A DNA stretch of 64,000 nucleotides from Desulfobacter sp. (GTDB lineage: Bacteria; Desulfobacterota; Desulfobacteria; Desulfobacterales; Desulfobacteraceae). Shown here piece after piece: positions 6,790 through 15,965 of the stretch. The stretch lies in NCBI GenBank assembly GCA_028768525.1, contig CP054837.1, forward strand, positions 3,840,001 through 3,904,000, written 5' to 3'. The notes beneath the pieces were generated by a model. That model did not search any database. It was given only the letters and a program-made list of their open reading frames with translations, and had not been told where the DNA came from. Each line of letters starts with the position of its first letter. Position 1 is the first letter of the stretch. Position numbers and translations under genes: made by a program.

Positions 6790-8910
6790 ATGTCTCAATC
6801 GTCTGATATCCAAAAATGGGAAGAACTGGCCGAAAAACAGCTTCGGGGCAAGCCCCTGGAAGCCCTGACCCAAACCACCCCCGAGGGCATTGCCGTCAAG
6901 CCGCTCTATACCGCCCAGGACCTTGAAAAGGTAGAATTTAAAGACAGCCTCCCGGGGTTCAATCCCTATGTCAGGGGGCCCATGGCCACCATGTATGCCG
7001 GCCGCCCCTGGACCATCCGTCAGTATGCCGGTTTTTCCACCGCCAAGGAGTCCAACGCTTTCTATAGAAAAAATCTTGCCGCCGGCCAGAAGGGCCTTTC
7101 CGTGGCCTTTGACCTGGCCACCCACCGGGGTTACGATTCCGATCACCCCAGGGTGGCCGGCGACGTGGGCAAGGCCGGGGTGGCCATCGACTCCGTGGAA
7201 GACATGAAAATCCTCTTTGACCAGATCCCCCTGGACAAGATGTCCGTGTCCATGACCATGAACGGGGCCGTGCTGCCCATCCTGGCCGGCTACATCGTGG
7301 CCGCCGAAGAGCAGGGCGTCTCCCACGACCAGCTCATGGGCACCATCCAGAACGATATCCTCAAGGAATACCTGACCCGGAATACTTACATCTATCCGCC
7401 CGGACCCTCCATGAGGATTATCTCGGATATCATGGGGTTCTGTTCCCAGAACATGCCGCGTTTCAACACCATCTCCATTTCCGGCTACCACATCATGGAA
7501 GCCGGGGCCGATCCCGTGCTCCAGTGCGCATTCACCCTGGCCGACGGCCTGGAATATGTCCGTGCAGCCCTGGCCACGGGAATGGATATCGACCAGTTTG
7601 CCCCCAGGCTCTCCTTCTTCTTCGGCATCGGCATGGACTTTTTCATGTACATTGCCATGCTGCGGGCGGCACGGTTCCTCTGGGCGGAACTCATGGACCA
7701 GTTTAACCCCAAGAATCCCAAATCCAGCATGCTGCGGACCCATTGCCAGACCTCGGGCTGGAGCCTGACCCAGCAGGATCCCTATAATAACGTTATCCGG
7801 ACCACCCTGGAATGCCTCTCCGCCGTTCTGGGCGGCACCCAGAGCCTGCATACCAATTCCTTTGACGAGGCCGTGGGCCTGCCCACGGAGCTTTCCGCAA
7901 GAATTTCCAGAAACACCCAGATCCTGGTCCAGGAAGAGACACGGATCTGTGATGTCATCGATCCCCTGGGCGGCTCCTATTATGTGGAATCCATCACCCA
8001 GAATATTGTGGACGAGGTCCGGAAGATCCTCAATGAGATCGAAGATCTCGGCGGCATGGCCAAGGCCATTGAATCGGGCATGCCCAAGATGCGCATCGAG
8101 GAGGCTGCCGCCCGCCGCCAGGCCCGTATCGACAAGGGCGACGACGTGATTGTTGGCGTGAATAAGTACCAGATCGAAGATGAAGAGCCCATTCCGGTCC
8201 GGGAAGTCTCCGAAGAGGTGAGAAACGAACAGGTGGCCCGGCTGGAAGAGATTAAAAAGACCCGGGACAATGCCGCCGTTGAAAAGGCTTTGGCCGACAT
8301 CACAGCGGCCTGCGAAAGCGGCGACAACCTTCTGGCCGCCTGCCTGCCCGCGGTCCGTGCCCGGGCCACCGTGGGCGAAATTTCCGATGCCATGGAAAAG
8401 GTGTTCTCCCGGTTTGTGGCCACCACCCAGTGCATCTCCGGGGTATATGCGGAAAACGCCGACCCGGAAATCCTGGAGTCCCTGCGCAAGCGGACCAAGG
8501 ATTTCGAAGAAAAGACCGGGCGCCGTCCCCGTATCCTGCTCTCCAAGATGGGACAGGACGGCCATGACCGCGGCGTAAAGGTCATTGCCACGGCCTATGC
8601 CGATTTCGGCTTTGACGTGGACCTGGGTCCCATGTTCCAGACCCCGGAGGAAGCCGCCAAGATGGCCGTTGAAAACGATGTCCATGTGGTGGGCGTCTCC
8701 AGTCTGGCCGCCGGGCACAAGACCCTGGTGCCCCAGGTGATTGAGGCCCTGAAAAAGGAAGGGGCCGAGGACATCAAGGTTGTGGTGGGCGGCATTATTC
8801 CGCCCAACGATTATGATTTCCTGAGGGATGCCGGGGCATCTGACATTTTCGGACCCGGCACCGTGGTCACCGAATCCGCCAACAGAACCCTGAACGCCAT
8901 CGGGGCCTGA
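6790..8910 (+). CDS. mut: Methylmalonyl-CoA mutase, single-chain
   Basis: A 706-residue adenosylcobalamin-dependent mutase converting (R)-methylmalonyl-CoA to succinyl-CoA. The N-terminal TIM-barrel carries the substrate-binding YAGFSTAKESNAFYR stretch, and the C-terminal B12 domain has the base-off/His-on motif DGHDRG with the cobalt ligand at about His592. The catalytic barrel and B12 domain are on one polypeptide, as in ScpA/MutB catalytic subunits; no small inactive partner subunit gene is adjacent. The stop is 5 bases before the meaB start, so the pair is tightly coupled. Ribosome binding site CCGGAGG. Confidence 0.97.
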   Translation: MSQSSDIQKWEELAEKQLRGKPLEALTQTTPEGIAVKPLYTAQDLEKVEFKDSLPGFNPYVRGPMATMYAGRPWTIRQYAGFSTAKESNAFYRKNLAAGQKGLSVAFDLATHRGYDSDHPRVAGDVGKAGVAIDSVEDMKILFDQIPLDKMSVSMTMNGAVLPILAGYIVAAEEQGVSHDQLMGTIQNDILKEYLTRNTYIYPPGPSMRIISDIMGFCSQNMPRFNTISISGYHIMEAGADPVLQCAFTLADGLEYVRAALATGMDIDQFAPRLSFFFGIGMDFFMYIAMLRAARFLWAELMDQFNPKNPKSSMLRTHCQTSGWSLTQQDPYNNVIRTTLECLSAVLGGTQSLHTNSFDEAVGLPTELSARISRNTQILVQEETRICDVIDPLGGSYYVESITQNIVDEVRKILNEIEDLGGMAKAIESGMPKMRIEEAAARRQARIDKGDDVIVGVNKYQIEDEEPIPVREVSEEVRNEQVARLEEIKKTRDNAAVEKALADITAACESGDNLLAACLPAVRARATVGEISDAMEKVFSRFVATTQCISGVYAENADPEILESLRKRTKDFEEKTGRRPRILLSKMGQDGHDRGVKVIATAYADFGFDVDLGPMFQTPEEAAKMAVENDVHVVGVSSLAAGHKTLVPQVIEALKKEGAEDIKVVVGGIIPPNDYDFLRDAGASDIFGPGTVVTESANRTLNAIGA

Positions 8911-8914
8911 TCCC

Positions 8915-9889
8915 ATGTCTCCACTGGATCCGGATGCACTGATAAAGGGGGTTGAGGCCGGCAACCGGCGGATGCTGGCCAAGGCCATGACCCTCATTGA
9001 AAGCCGGCTGCCGGCCCACCAGGCCCTTGCCAACCGGATCATGGAAGCCATCCTGCCCAGGACAGGAAATTCGGTGCGATTGGGCATTACAGGAGTGCCC
9101 GGTGTGGGCAAGTCCACCTTCATCGAAAATCTGGGGGTGGCCCTGGCCGATGAAGGGCACCGGGTGGCTGTGCTGGCAGTGGACCCCACCTCCCGGCGTT
9201 CCGGGGGCTCCATCCTGGGCGACAAGACACGGATGGAGCAGCTCTCCGCCCATGAAAACGCTTTTATCCGTCCCTCTCCGGCCGGTTCAACCCTGGGGGG
9301 CGTGGCCGCCCGTACCCGTGAAATCATGCTGGTCTGCGAGGCGGCCGGGTTCGATGTCATCCTGGTGGAAACCGTTGGGGTGGGCCAGTCCGAGACCGCC
9401 GTGGCCGCCATGGTGGATTTTTTCCTGGTCCTGGCCATTGCCGGTGCCGGGGATGAACTCCAGGGCATTAAAAAAGGGGTGCTGGAACTGGCCGATGCCA
9501 TTGCCATCAACAAGGCCGACGGGGATAACCTGGACCGGGTAAAACGGACCCGCCAGGACCTGGAAGTGGCCATGCACCTGGTGGCCCCGGATACTCCCAC
9601 CTGGCACACCCCGGTGCTGACCTGCTCTTCGGTGACCGATGGCGGAACCCGGGCGGTATGGGAGACCGTACTGGACCACCGTAAGAAATTTCAGTCCACC
9701 GGAGAGTTTGACCAGCGCAGGCAAAGCCAGTCCCTGGAGTGGATGTGGACCCTGGTGGAAGAGGGGCTGAAACGCAGGTTCAGGGAGAATGAAAAAATAA
9801 AGGCTGAGATTCCTCTGGTTTCCAGCCGGGTTGAAAAGGCTCAGATATCGCCCACGGCGGCTGCCGGGGCGCTTCTGGCATTATTATAG
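8915..9889 (+). CDS. meaB: MeaB/ArgK-type GTPase chaperone of methylmalonyl-CoA mutase
   Basis: A 324-residue G3E-family P-loop GTPase with Walker A GVPGVGKST at about residues 60-68, the conserved VAVLAVDPTSRRSGGSILGDKTRM block and ETVGVGQSE switch. The NKADGDN motif gives guanine specificity. MeaB protects methylmalonyl-CoA mutase and gates adenosylcobalamin delivery. The gene begins 4 bases after the mutase stop, the expected arrangement. Length is normal for the family. Confidence 0.96.
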   Translation: MSPLDPDALIKGVEAGNRRMLAKAMTLIESRLPAHQALANRIMEAILPRTGNSVRLGITGVPGVGKSTFIENLGVALADEGHRVAVLAVDPTSRRSGGSILGDKTRMEQLSAHENAFIRPSPAGSTLGGVAARTREIMLVCEAAGFDVILVETVGVGQSETAVAAMVDFFLVLAIAGAGDELQGIKKGVLELADAIAINKADGDNLDRVKRTRQDLEVAMHLVAPDTPTWHTPVLTCSSVTDGGTRAVWETVLDHRKKFQSTGEFDQRRQSQSLEWMWTLVEEGLKRRFRENEKIKAEIPLVSSRVEKAQISPTAAAGALLALL

Positions 9890-9946
9890 CGTCAAAGTAT
9901 TAGGTGTTGTGTGGTATTTATCAATCCAAGTTTTAAGGAAGAGTAA

Positions 9947-11107
9947 ATGAAAATACATGAGTATCAGGCAAAGGAATTGTTCCGCAAGTACAATGTCCCC
10001 GTACCTGAAGGCGAGCCTGTTTTTTCAGTAGACGAAGCCAAGGACGCCGCATCAAAGCTGGGCGGATTCCCCGTGGTGGTCAAGGCCCAGATCCATGCCG
10101 GCGGCCGGGGCAAGGGCGGCGGCGTCAAGCTGGCCCATTCCATGGAAGAGGTAGAAACCCTGGCCAGTGAAATTTTAGGCATGACCCTGGTCACCCACCA
10201 GACCGGCCCCGAGGGCAGGCTGGTCCAGAAGCTGCTCATCGAAGCCGGGCAGAACATTGAAAAAGAGCTTTACCTCTCCCTGCTGGTGGACCGGGCCACG
10301 GCATCGGTGATCATCATGGCCAGCCAGGACGGGGGCATGGACATCGAAGAGGTGGCCGAAAAGACCCCGGAACGGATCATAAAAGTGCAGGTGGATCCCC
10401 TCATGGGCATCCAGGGCTACCAGCTCCGTGAAGTGGCCTTTGGTCTGGGTCTCAAAGGCCAGGCCTTCAAACAATTCGGCGGCCTTTTGTCCAACCTTTA
10501 CAAGTGCTTTGTGGAGAACGACTGCTCCATGCTGGAGATCAACCCCCTCATCCTCACGGCCGACGAAAATGTCCTGGCCCTGGACGCCAAGGTGGATTTT
10601 GACTCCAACGCCCTTTACCGCCATAAAGACCTCCTTGAGCTGAGGGACCTCACCGAAGAGGATCCCCTGGAAGTGGAAGCCTCGAAATTCAATCTCAATT
10701 ACATCAATCTGGACGGCAATGTGGGCAATATCGTCAACGGGGCCGGCCTGGCCATGGCCACCATGGACATCATCAAGAACGCCGGTGCCACCCCGGCCAA
10801 CTTCATGGATGTGGGCGGCGGCGCTTCCTCCGAACAGGTGGAAAACGCCTTCAGAATCATCCTGGCCGATGAAAAGGTAAAAGCCGTACTCATTAATATC
10901 TTCGGCGGCATCCTGCGCTGCGATATCTTTGCCCAGGGCGTGGTGGATGCGGCCAAGAAGACCGGCATCAACATCCCGGTGGTGGTCCGCATGGAAGGGA
11001 CCAATGTGACAGAAGGCAAGAAGATCCTGGCCGACGCCGGGCTCAACCTGACCAGTGCAACCGATCTTTCCGATGCAGCGCAAAAAATCGCTGCGGCTGT
11101 GAATTAA
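9947..11107 (+). CDS. sucC: Succinyl-CoA synthetase beta subunit (ADP-forming)
   Basis: A 386-residue ATP-grasp subunit starting MKIHEYQAKELFRKYNVPVP. Visible landmarks are the KAQIHAGGRGKGGGVKLA nucleotide-binding loop, the EINPL metal-binding segment and the C-terminal GIxxCD-type loop (GGILRCDIFAQG). With SucD it forms ATP from succinyl-CoA. It lies 57 bases after meaB and 12 bases before sucD. Ribosome binding site AAGGAAGAG. Confidence 0.97.
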   Translation: MKIHEYQAKELFRKYNVPVPEGEPVFSVDEAKDAASKLGGFPVVVKAQIHAGGRGKGGGVKLAHSMEEVETLASEILGMTLVTHQTGPEGRLVQKLLIEAGQNIEKELYLSLLVDRATASVIIMASQDGGMDIEEVAEKTPERIIKVQVDPLMGIQGYQLREVAFGLGLKGQAFKQFGGLLSNLYKCFVENDCSMLEINPLILTADENVLALDAKVDFDSNALYRHKDLLELRDLTEEDPLEVEASKFNLNYINLDGNVGNIVNGAGLAMATMDIIKNAGATPANFMDVGGGASSEQVENAFRIILADEKVKAVLINIFGGILRCDIFAQGVVDAAKKTGINIPVVVRMEGTNVTEGKKILADAGLNLTSATDLSDAAQKIAAAVN

Positions 11108-11119
11108 AGGAGGCCCAAC

Positions 11120-11986
11120 GTGAGTATATTTGTAAATAAGGACACAAAGCTCCTGGTCCAGGGGATCACCGGTAATGAAGGCAGTTTCCATGCCCGGCAG
11201 TGCATCGAATACGGCACCAAGGTCGTGGCCGGGGTCACCCCGGGCAAGGGCGGCCAGAAAATGGACGATGTCCCGGTATTCAACACCGTGGCCGATGCCG
11301 TGAAAGAAACCGGCGCCAATGCCTCGCTGATTTTCGTACCCCCGCCCTTCGGCGCAGACGCCATCATGGAAGCGGCCGATGCCGGGGTGGATCTCATTGT
11401 CTGCATCACCGAAGGCATCCCCATCATGGACATGGTGAAGGTGAAAAATTTTTTGGCCACCAAATCCTGCCGCCTCATCGGACCCAACTGCCCGGGCATC
11501 ATCACCCCTGAAGAGACCAAGATCGGCATCATGCCCGGTAAGATCCATACCAAGGGCAATGTGGGCGTGGTTTCCCGCTCCGGCACCCTCACCTACGAGG
11601 TGGTGGACCAGCTCACCAAACTGGGCATGGGACAGTCCACCTGTATCGGCATCGGCGGCGATCCCGTGAACGGCACCAATTTTATCGATGTATTGTCCGC
11701 ATTCCAGGCAGACGATGAAACCGAAGCCATTGTCATGGTCGGTGAAATCGGCGGGTCTGCCGAGGAAGAAGCGGCAGCATATATCAAGGCAAACGTTACA
11801 AAACCGGTGGTCGGATTTATCGCCGGCCTGACAGCGCCTCCCGGTAGACGAATGGGGCATGCCGGGGCCATCATCTCAGGCTCCAGCGGTACAGGGGAAG
11901 CCAAGATCAAAGCATTCAAGGAAAACGGCATTCATGTATGCGAGAACCTTGGGCAGATCGGCCGGATTTGTAAAGACGTATTCTAG
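11120..11986 (+). CDS. sucD: Succinyl-CoA synthetase alpha subunit
   Basis: A 288-residue CoA-binding subunit with the N-terminal Rossmann CoA site (QGITGNEGSFHARQ, GVTPGKGGQ), the GPNCPGIITPE segment and the phosphorylated active-site His in GHAGAIISG at about residue 246. It is the partner of SucC and directly follows it. Ribosome binding site AAAGGAGG about 8 bases upstream of a GTG start. Confidence 0.97.
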   Translation: MSIFVNKDTKLLVQGITGNEGSFHARQCIEYGTKVVAGVTPGKGGQKMDDVPVFNTVADAVKETGANASLIFVPPPFGADAIMEAADAGVDLIVCITEGIPIMDMVKVKNFLATKSCRLIGPNCPGIITPEETKIGIMPGKIHTKGNVGVVSRSGTLTYEVVDQLTKLGMGQSTCIGIGGDPVNGTNFIDVLSAFQADDETEAIVMVGEIGGSAEEEAAAYIKANVTKPVVGFIAGLTAPPGRRMGHAGAIISGSSGTGEAKIKAFKENGIHVCENLGQIGRICKDVF

Positions 11987-12051
11987 GCAGCTGCCGGGCA
12001 GGCCTCTGGAAAAGGGCTGCCCGGCATTATTTATCCTGTAAGGAGGTTAAT

Positions 12052-13155
12052 TTGGAAAGCTACACCATTGAATCAAACAAGAAAAAGAGCAGGCTGCCCG
12101 CAAAGCTGGATTTTCTCCAGTCCGGTACCGGCCTGATCCTGGGGCTGTTCATGTGGGTGCACATGCTCCTGGTGGCCAGCATCATCCTTGGCAAAGGCGC
12201 CTTTAACTGGATAGCCAAAACCATGGAACTGGCATTCCTGTCGGATACCGGCCATGGATATCCCATTGCCGTGTTCTTTGCCGTGGCCGGTGTTTTTACC
12301 CTGTTTATCCTCCATGCCCTGCTGGGCATGAGAAAATTCCCCATTTCCTGGAAACAGCATAGGATCATGCAGGACCAGATGGTCATGATGAAACACCAGG
12401 ACACCAATCTCTGGTATGTCCAGGCCCTTACCGGCTTTATCATGTTTTTTGCCGGTTCCATCCATCTTTACACCATGCTCACCAATCCGGGCGGCATCGA
12501 CCCCTATCTTTCCGCAGACCGGGTGGTTTCCAGCAACTACTGGCTGGTCTACCTCATCCTGCTCATCTGTGTTGAACTCCACGGCACCATCGGCCTTTAC
12601 CGGCTGTGCATGAAATGGGGATGGTTCACGGGAAAGGATTTCAAGACCGCCAGGGAAAAGAGGACAAAACTCAAACAACTCAAGAACAGACTCACCATTT
12701 TCTTTCTTTCTGTGGGTATCCTGGCCCTGCTGGTATTTGTGGTTATCGGCATCGGGCACAGGGACCAGGCCGGACAGCGCTATGCACCGGCCCACGCTGC
12801 CGTGACCGAGGCTGCCGCACCTGCCGAAGAGGCTGCCGCCGTTGAAGAAGAAGCCGTTGAAGAAGAAGCCGTTGAAGAAGAAGCCGTTGAAGAAGAAGCC
12901 GTTGAAGAAGAGACGGCCGCTGCCGAGGAAGAGGCCGTAGAAGCCGAAGCGGAAGAATCCGAAGAGGCAGCAGAAGCGGTCGTTGAAGAGGCCGAGGACG
13001 AAGCTGAAGAGGAAGCCGTTATCGAAGAAGCCGTGGAAGAGGAAACCCATGACACAGAGGCCGAAGCGGCGGAAGACCATGCCGAACATGAAGAACATGC
13101 CCCGGCCGGCGATTCACACGGTGACCAAGCACATGCCGCAGACGAAACACACTAA
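12052..13155 (+). CDS. frdC: Fumarate reductase/succinate dehydrogenase cytochrome b subunit with acidic C-terminal tail
   Basis: The first 240 or so residues form a Wolinella-type diheme cytochrome b with five membrane helices. Candidate heme ligands are His in MWVHMLL, HALLGM, GSIHLYTML and ELHGTIGLY. The start is TTG at 12052 with a strong AGGAGG 6 bases upstream. The protein is 367 residues against about 210-255 usual: residues from about 250 on form a hydrophilic tail dominated by Glu and Ala, including a perfect tandem EEAVE repeat, and ending with His/Asp-rich sequence. The quinone chemistry is carried by the core; the role of the tail is unknown. Confidence 0.92.
   Translation: MESYTIESNKKKSRLPAKLDFLQSGTGLILGLFMWVHMLLVASIILGKGAFNWIAKTMELAFLSDTGHGYPIAVFFAVAGVFTLFILHALLGMRKFPISWKQHRIMQDQMVMMKHQDTNLWYVQALTGFIMFFAGSIHLYTMLTNPGGIDPYLSADRVVSSNYWLVYLILLICVELHGTIGLYRLCMKWGWFTGKDFKTAREKRTKLKQLKNRLTIFFLSVGILALLVFVVIGIGHRDQAGQRYAPAHAAVTEAAAPAEEAAAVEEEAVEEEAVEEEAVEEEAVEEETAAAEEEAVEAEAEESEEAAEAVVEEAEDEAEEEAVIEEAVEEETHDTEAEAAEDHAEHEEHAPAGDSHGDQAHAADETH
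12841..12912 (+). repeat. 15-bp tandem repeat inside frdC
   Basis: Four perfect copies of GTTGAAGAAGAAGCC run from 12841 to 12900, followed by a partial fifth (12901-12912). In frame they encode VEEEA units of the frdC tail. The identical DNA copies suggest recent slippage expansion, so copy number may vary between strains. Confidence 0.9.
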
Positions 13156-13170
13156 GAAAGGGACGATTCA

Positions 13171-15141
13171 ATGAATATCATATATACGGATTCACTTATT
13201 ATCGGCGGCGGCCTTGCCGGGCTTCGCGTCGCCATTGCCGCCAAGCAGAGGGGGTATGAGAGCATTGTACTCTCCCTGATGCCGGCCAAACGGTCACACT
13301 CGGCAGCCGCCCAGGGGGGGATGCAGGCCAGTTTAGGCGCCTGTATCAAGGGCGACGGGGACGATGAAGACGTCCACTTTGCAGACACGGTCAAAGGCTC
13401 CGACTGGGGCTGCGACCAGGATGTGGCCAGAATGTTTGTCAATACGGCGCCCAAGGCCATCCGCCAGCTCTCTGCCTGGGGGGTGCCCTGGTCCAGGGTC
13501 AGGGCCGGGGACCGGGACGTGGTCATCAACGGCAAAAAAGTGACCATCACCGAAAAGAAAGAGGCCCAGGGCCTGATCACGGCCAGGGATTTCGGCGGCA
13601 CCAAAAAATGGAGAACCTGCTACACCTCCGACGGCACCGGCCATACCATGCTCTATGCCATGGACAACAAGGCCATCCAGATGGAAATTCCTGTCCATGA
13701 GAGAAAAGAGGCCATCGCCCTGATCCACGAGGACGGGGTCTGCCACGGCGCCATTGTCCGGGACCTTGTCACCGGCGAACTCATCGCCTATGTGGCCAAG
13801 GCCACCACCATCGCCACCGGCGGGTACGGCCGGCTGTATTCCGTTTCCACCAACGCCGTCATCTCCGAGGGCATCGGTACCGCCATTGCCCTGGAAACCG
13901 GCGTCGCCACCCTGGGCAACATGGAAGCGGTGCAGTTTCATCCGACGGCCATCGTGCCCGTGGGCATCCTCACCACAGAGGGCTGCCGCGGCGACGGCGG
14001 GCTGCTCCTGGACAAGGACGGCTACCGCTTCATGCCGGACTACGAGCCCGATAAAAAAGAACTGGCCTCCAGGGACGTTGTCTCCCGCCGCATGACCGAG
14101 CACATGAGAAAGGGCAAGGGCGTGCCGTCGCGCTACGGCGACCACCTCTGGCTGGACATCACCCTGCTGGGCCGGGAACACATTGAAAAGAACCTGAGGG
14201 AAGTCAAAGAGATCTGTGAATACTTCCTGGGCATCGATCCGGTGAAGGAATACATCCCGGTCCGTCCCACCCAGCATTACTCCATGGGCGGGGTGAGGAC
14301 CAAGGCCACCGGCGAAAGCCCGACCTTGAAGGGGCTGTTCTCCGCCGGCGAAGCCGCCTGCTGGGATATGCACGGCTTCAACCGCCTGGGCGGCAATTCC
14401 GTAGCCGAGACCGTGGTTGCCGGCATGATCGTGGGCGAATACGTGGCCGACCACTGCGCTTCCCACAGCCTCAACGTCTCCACCTCCACCGTCGAACACT
14501 TCCTGAAACGGGAAGAGGGCAAGATTGCCGACCTGCTTACCCGGGACTACGGCGAGAATCCCTTCCAGCTCAAGGCTGAAATGCAGAAGATCATGATGGA
14601 CAAGGTGGGGATTTTCCGTAACGGCGAAGATTTGGAAAAGGCAGTGGAAGAACTCAAGCTGCTGAACAAACGGGCCAAGAAGATTGCGCTGCGCAACCGC
14701 ATCTCATCTGCCAACCCGGAACTGGTGGAGGCCATCCGGGTGCCCAAGATGATCAAGCTGGCCCAGTGCGTGGCCTATGGCGCCATGCTCCGTACCGAAA
14801 GCCGCGGTGCCCACGCCCGTGAAGACTATCCTGAAAGAAATGACCGCGACTGGCTGAAACGGACCCTGGTCACCTGGAAGGACGATGAGGCCGATCTGCC
14901 GGAAATCTTCTATGAAGACCTGGATGTCATGAAGATGGAAATGCCGCCGGGCTCCCGTGGTTACGGTGTGGACAACACCGTACACCATCCGGATACGGAA
15001 AAACGGGTGGCCGAGATCGAAGGGATCAAAAAGGCCAATCCCACGGCGGATCGCCATGAGATGCAGGAATTGCTCAATCCAATTGAGATTCCGGAGAAAT
15101 TCAAAGGTAAAAATGAACGTATCGGCAGGGGGTACAACTAA
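13171..15141 (+). CDS. frdA: Fumarate reductase/succinate dehydrogenase flavoprotein subunit
   Basis: A 656-residue FAD subunit. The N-terminal dinucleotide fold is GGGLAGLRVAIAAK, followed by the SHSAAAQGGMQASLGA FAD-attachment region, the catalytic HPTAIVPVGILTTEGCRG block, and the R-rich SRGAHAREDYPERNDRDW capping segment. Length and motifs match Wolinella-type FrdA/SdhA. It begins 15 bases after frdC and its stop overlaps the frdB start by one base. In the expected succinate-oxidising direction it feeds electrons to the quinone pool via FrdB and FrdC. Confidence 0.97.
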   Translation: MNIIYTDSLIIGGGLAGLRVAIAAKQRGYESIVLSLMPAKRSHSAAAQGGMQASLGACIKGDGDDEDVHFADTVKGSDWGCDQDVARMFVNTAPKAIRQLSAWGVPWSRVRAGDRDVVINGKKVTITEKKEAQGLITARDFGGTKKWRTCYTSDGTGHTMLYAMDNKAIQMEIPVHERKEAIALIHEDGVCHGAIVRDLVTGELIAYVAKATTIATGGYGRLYSVSTNAVISEGIGTAIALETGVATLGNMEAVQFHPTAIVPVGILTTEGCRGDGGLLLDKDGYRFMPDYEPDKKELASRDVVSRRMTEHMRKGKGVPSRYGDHLWLDITLLGREHIEKNLREVKEICEYFLGIDPVKEYIPVRPTQHYSMGGVRTKATGESPTLKGLFSAGEAACWDMHGFNRLGGNSVAETVVAGMIVGEYVADHCASHSLNVSTSTVEHFLKREEGKIADLLTRDYGENPFQLKAEMQKIMMDKVGIFRNGEDLEKAVEELKLLNKRAKKIALRNRISSANPELVEAIRVPKMIKLAQCVAYGAMLRTESRGAHAREDYPERNDRDWLKRTLVTWKDDEADLPEIFYEDLDVMKMEMPPGSRGYGVDNTVHHPDTEKRVAEIEGIKKANPTADRHEMQELLNPIEIPEKFKGKNERIGRGYN

Positions 15142-15875
15142 TGAGTGAAGAAAACAGAATTTTAAAATTTCATATATTCCGGTATAACCCCCAGAAAAAG
15201 GGCGACAAACCCCGTATGGTAACCTACGAGGTCACCGAAGCCCCTGGGATGACCATTTTTATTGCATTGAACGATATCCGGGAACACCAGGATCCTTCGC
15301 TTCAGTTTGACTTCATCTGCCGGGCCGGCATCTGCGGGTCCTGCGGCATGGTGATCAACGGCGGACCGGATCTGGCCTGCCGGACATTGACCAGCAAGTT
15401 TGAGGACGGGGAAATCACCCTGCTGCCCCTGCCCGGGTTTGAACTCATCGGAGACCTTTCCGTGAATACGGGCAAATTCATGCGGGCCATGAGCGAGCGG
15501 GTGGAATCCTGGATCCACGACGTCAATGCCGATGATGTGAATTACAACCAGCTGGAAGAACGGATGGATCCCGATGTCATGGATGAAATCTACGAATTGG
15601 AGCGCTGCGTGGAATGCGGTTGCTGTATTTCCGCCTGCGCCACCAAGCGGATGCGTCCGGATTTCCTCTCCGCCGTTGGGTTTATGCGCCTGGCAAGGTT
15701 CTATCTGGATCCCAGGGATAAACGGACCGACGAGGAATTCTATGAAATCATCGGGGATGACGACGGGGTATTCGGCTGCATGACCCTTCTGGGCTGCGAA
15801 GATTACTGCCCCAAGGATCTGCCCCACCAGACCCAGATTGCATTTTTGAGACGTAAAATGGCCCTGATTAAATAG
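15141..15875 (+). CDS. frdB: Fumarate reductase/succinate dehydrogenase iron-sulfur subunit
   Basis: A 244-residue subunit with three cluster motifs: [2Fe-2S] CRAGICGSCGMVINGGPDLAC at about residues 60-80, [4Fe-4S] CVECGCCISAC, and a third set in GCMTLLGCEDYCPKDL. It shuttles electrons between FrdA and the FrdC hemes. The ATG shares a base with the frdA stop, so translation is coupled. The length matches the family. Confidence 0.97.
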   Translation: MSEENRILKFHIFRYNPQKKGDKPRMVTYEVTEAPGMTIFIALNDIREHQDPSLQFDFICRAGICGSCGMVINGGPDLACRTLTSKFEDGEITLLPLPGFELIGDLSVNTGKFMRAMSERVESWIHDVNADDVNYNQLEERMDPDVMDEIYELERCVECGCCISACATKRMRPDFLSAVGFMRLARFYLDPRDKRTDEEFYEIIGDDDGVFGCMTLLGCEDYCPKDLPHQTQIAFLRRKMALIK

Positions 15876-15965
15876 GGGTGATCATTAGATAGTAGGAAAA
15901 AACAGCACGGCAGGGCAGTGGGGCGAATAGGGTTTCACTGCCTTGTCGGTTTTATGAGGACAAAA

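Noticed and set aside
6691..9609. 972-residue open frame on the minus strand.
   Set aside because: Shadow of mut and meaB caused by high GC at third codon positions; the plus-strand genes are unmistakable.
10175..11860. 561-residue minus-strand frame opposite sucC and sucD.
   Set aside because: Antisense shadow; both sense genes are well-supported enzymes.
12073..13098. Phe/Gly-rich minus-strand frame.
   Set aside because: It is the complement of the frdC tail repeats (GAAGAAGAA read as TTC TTC), not a gene.
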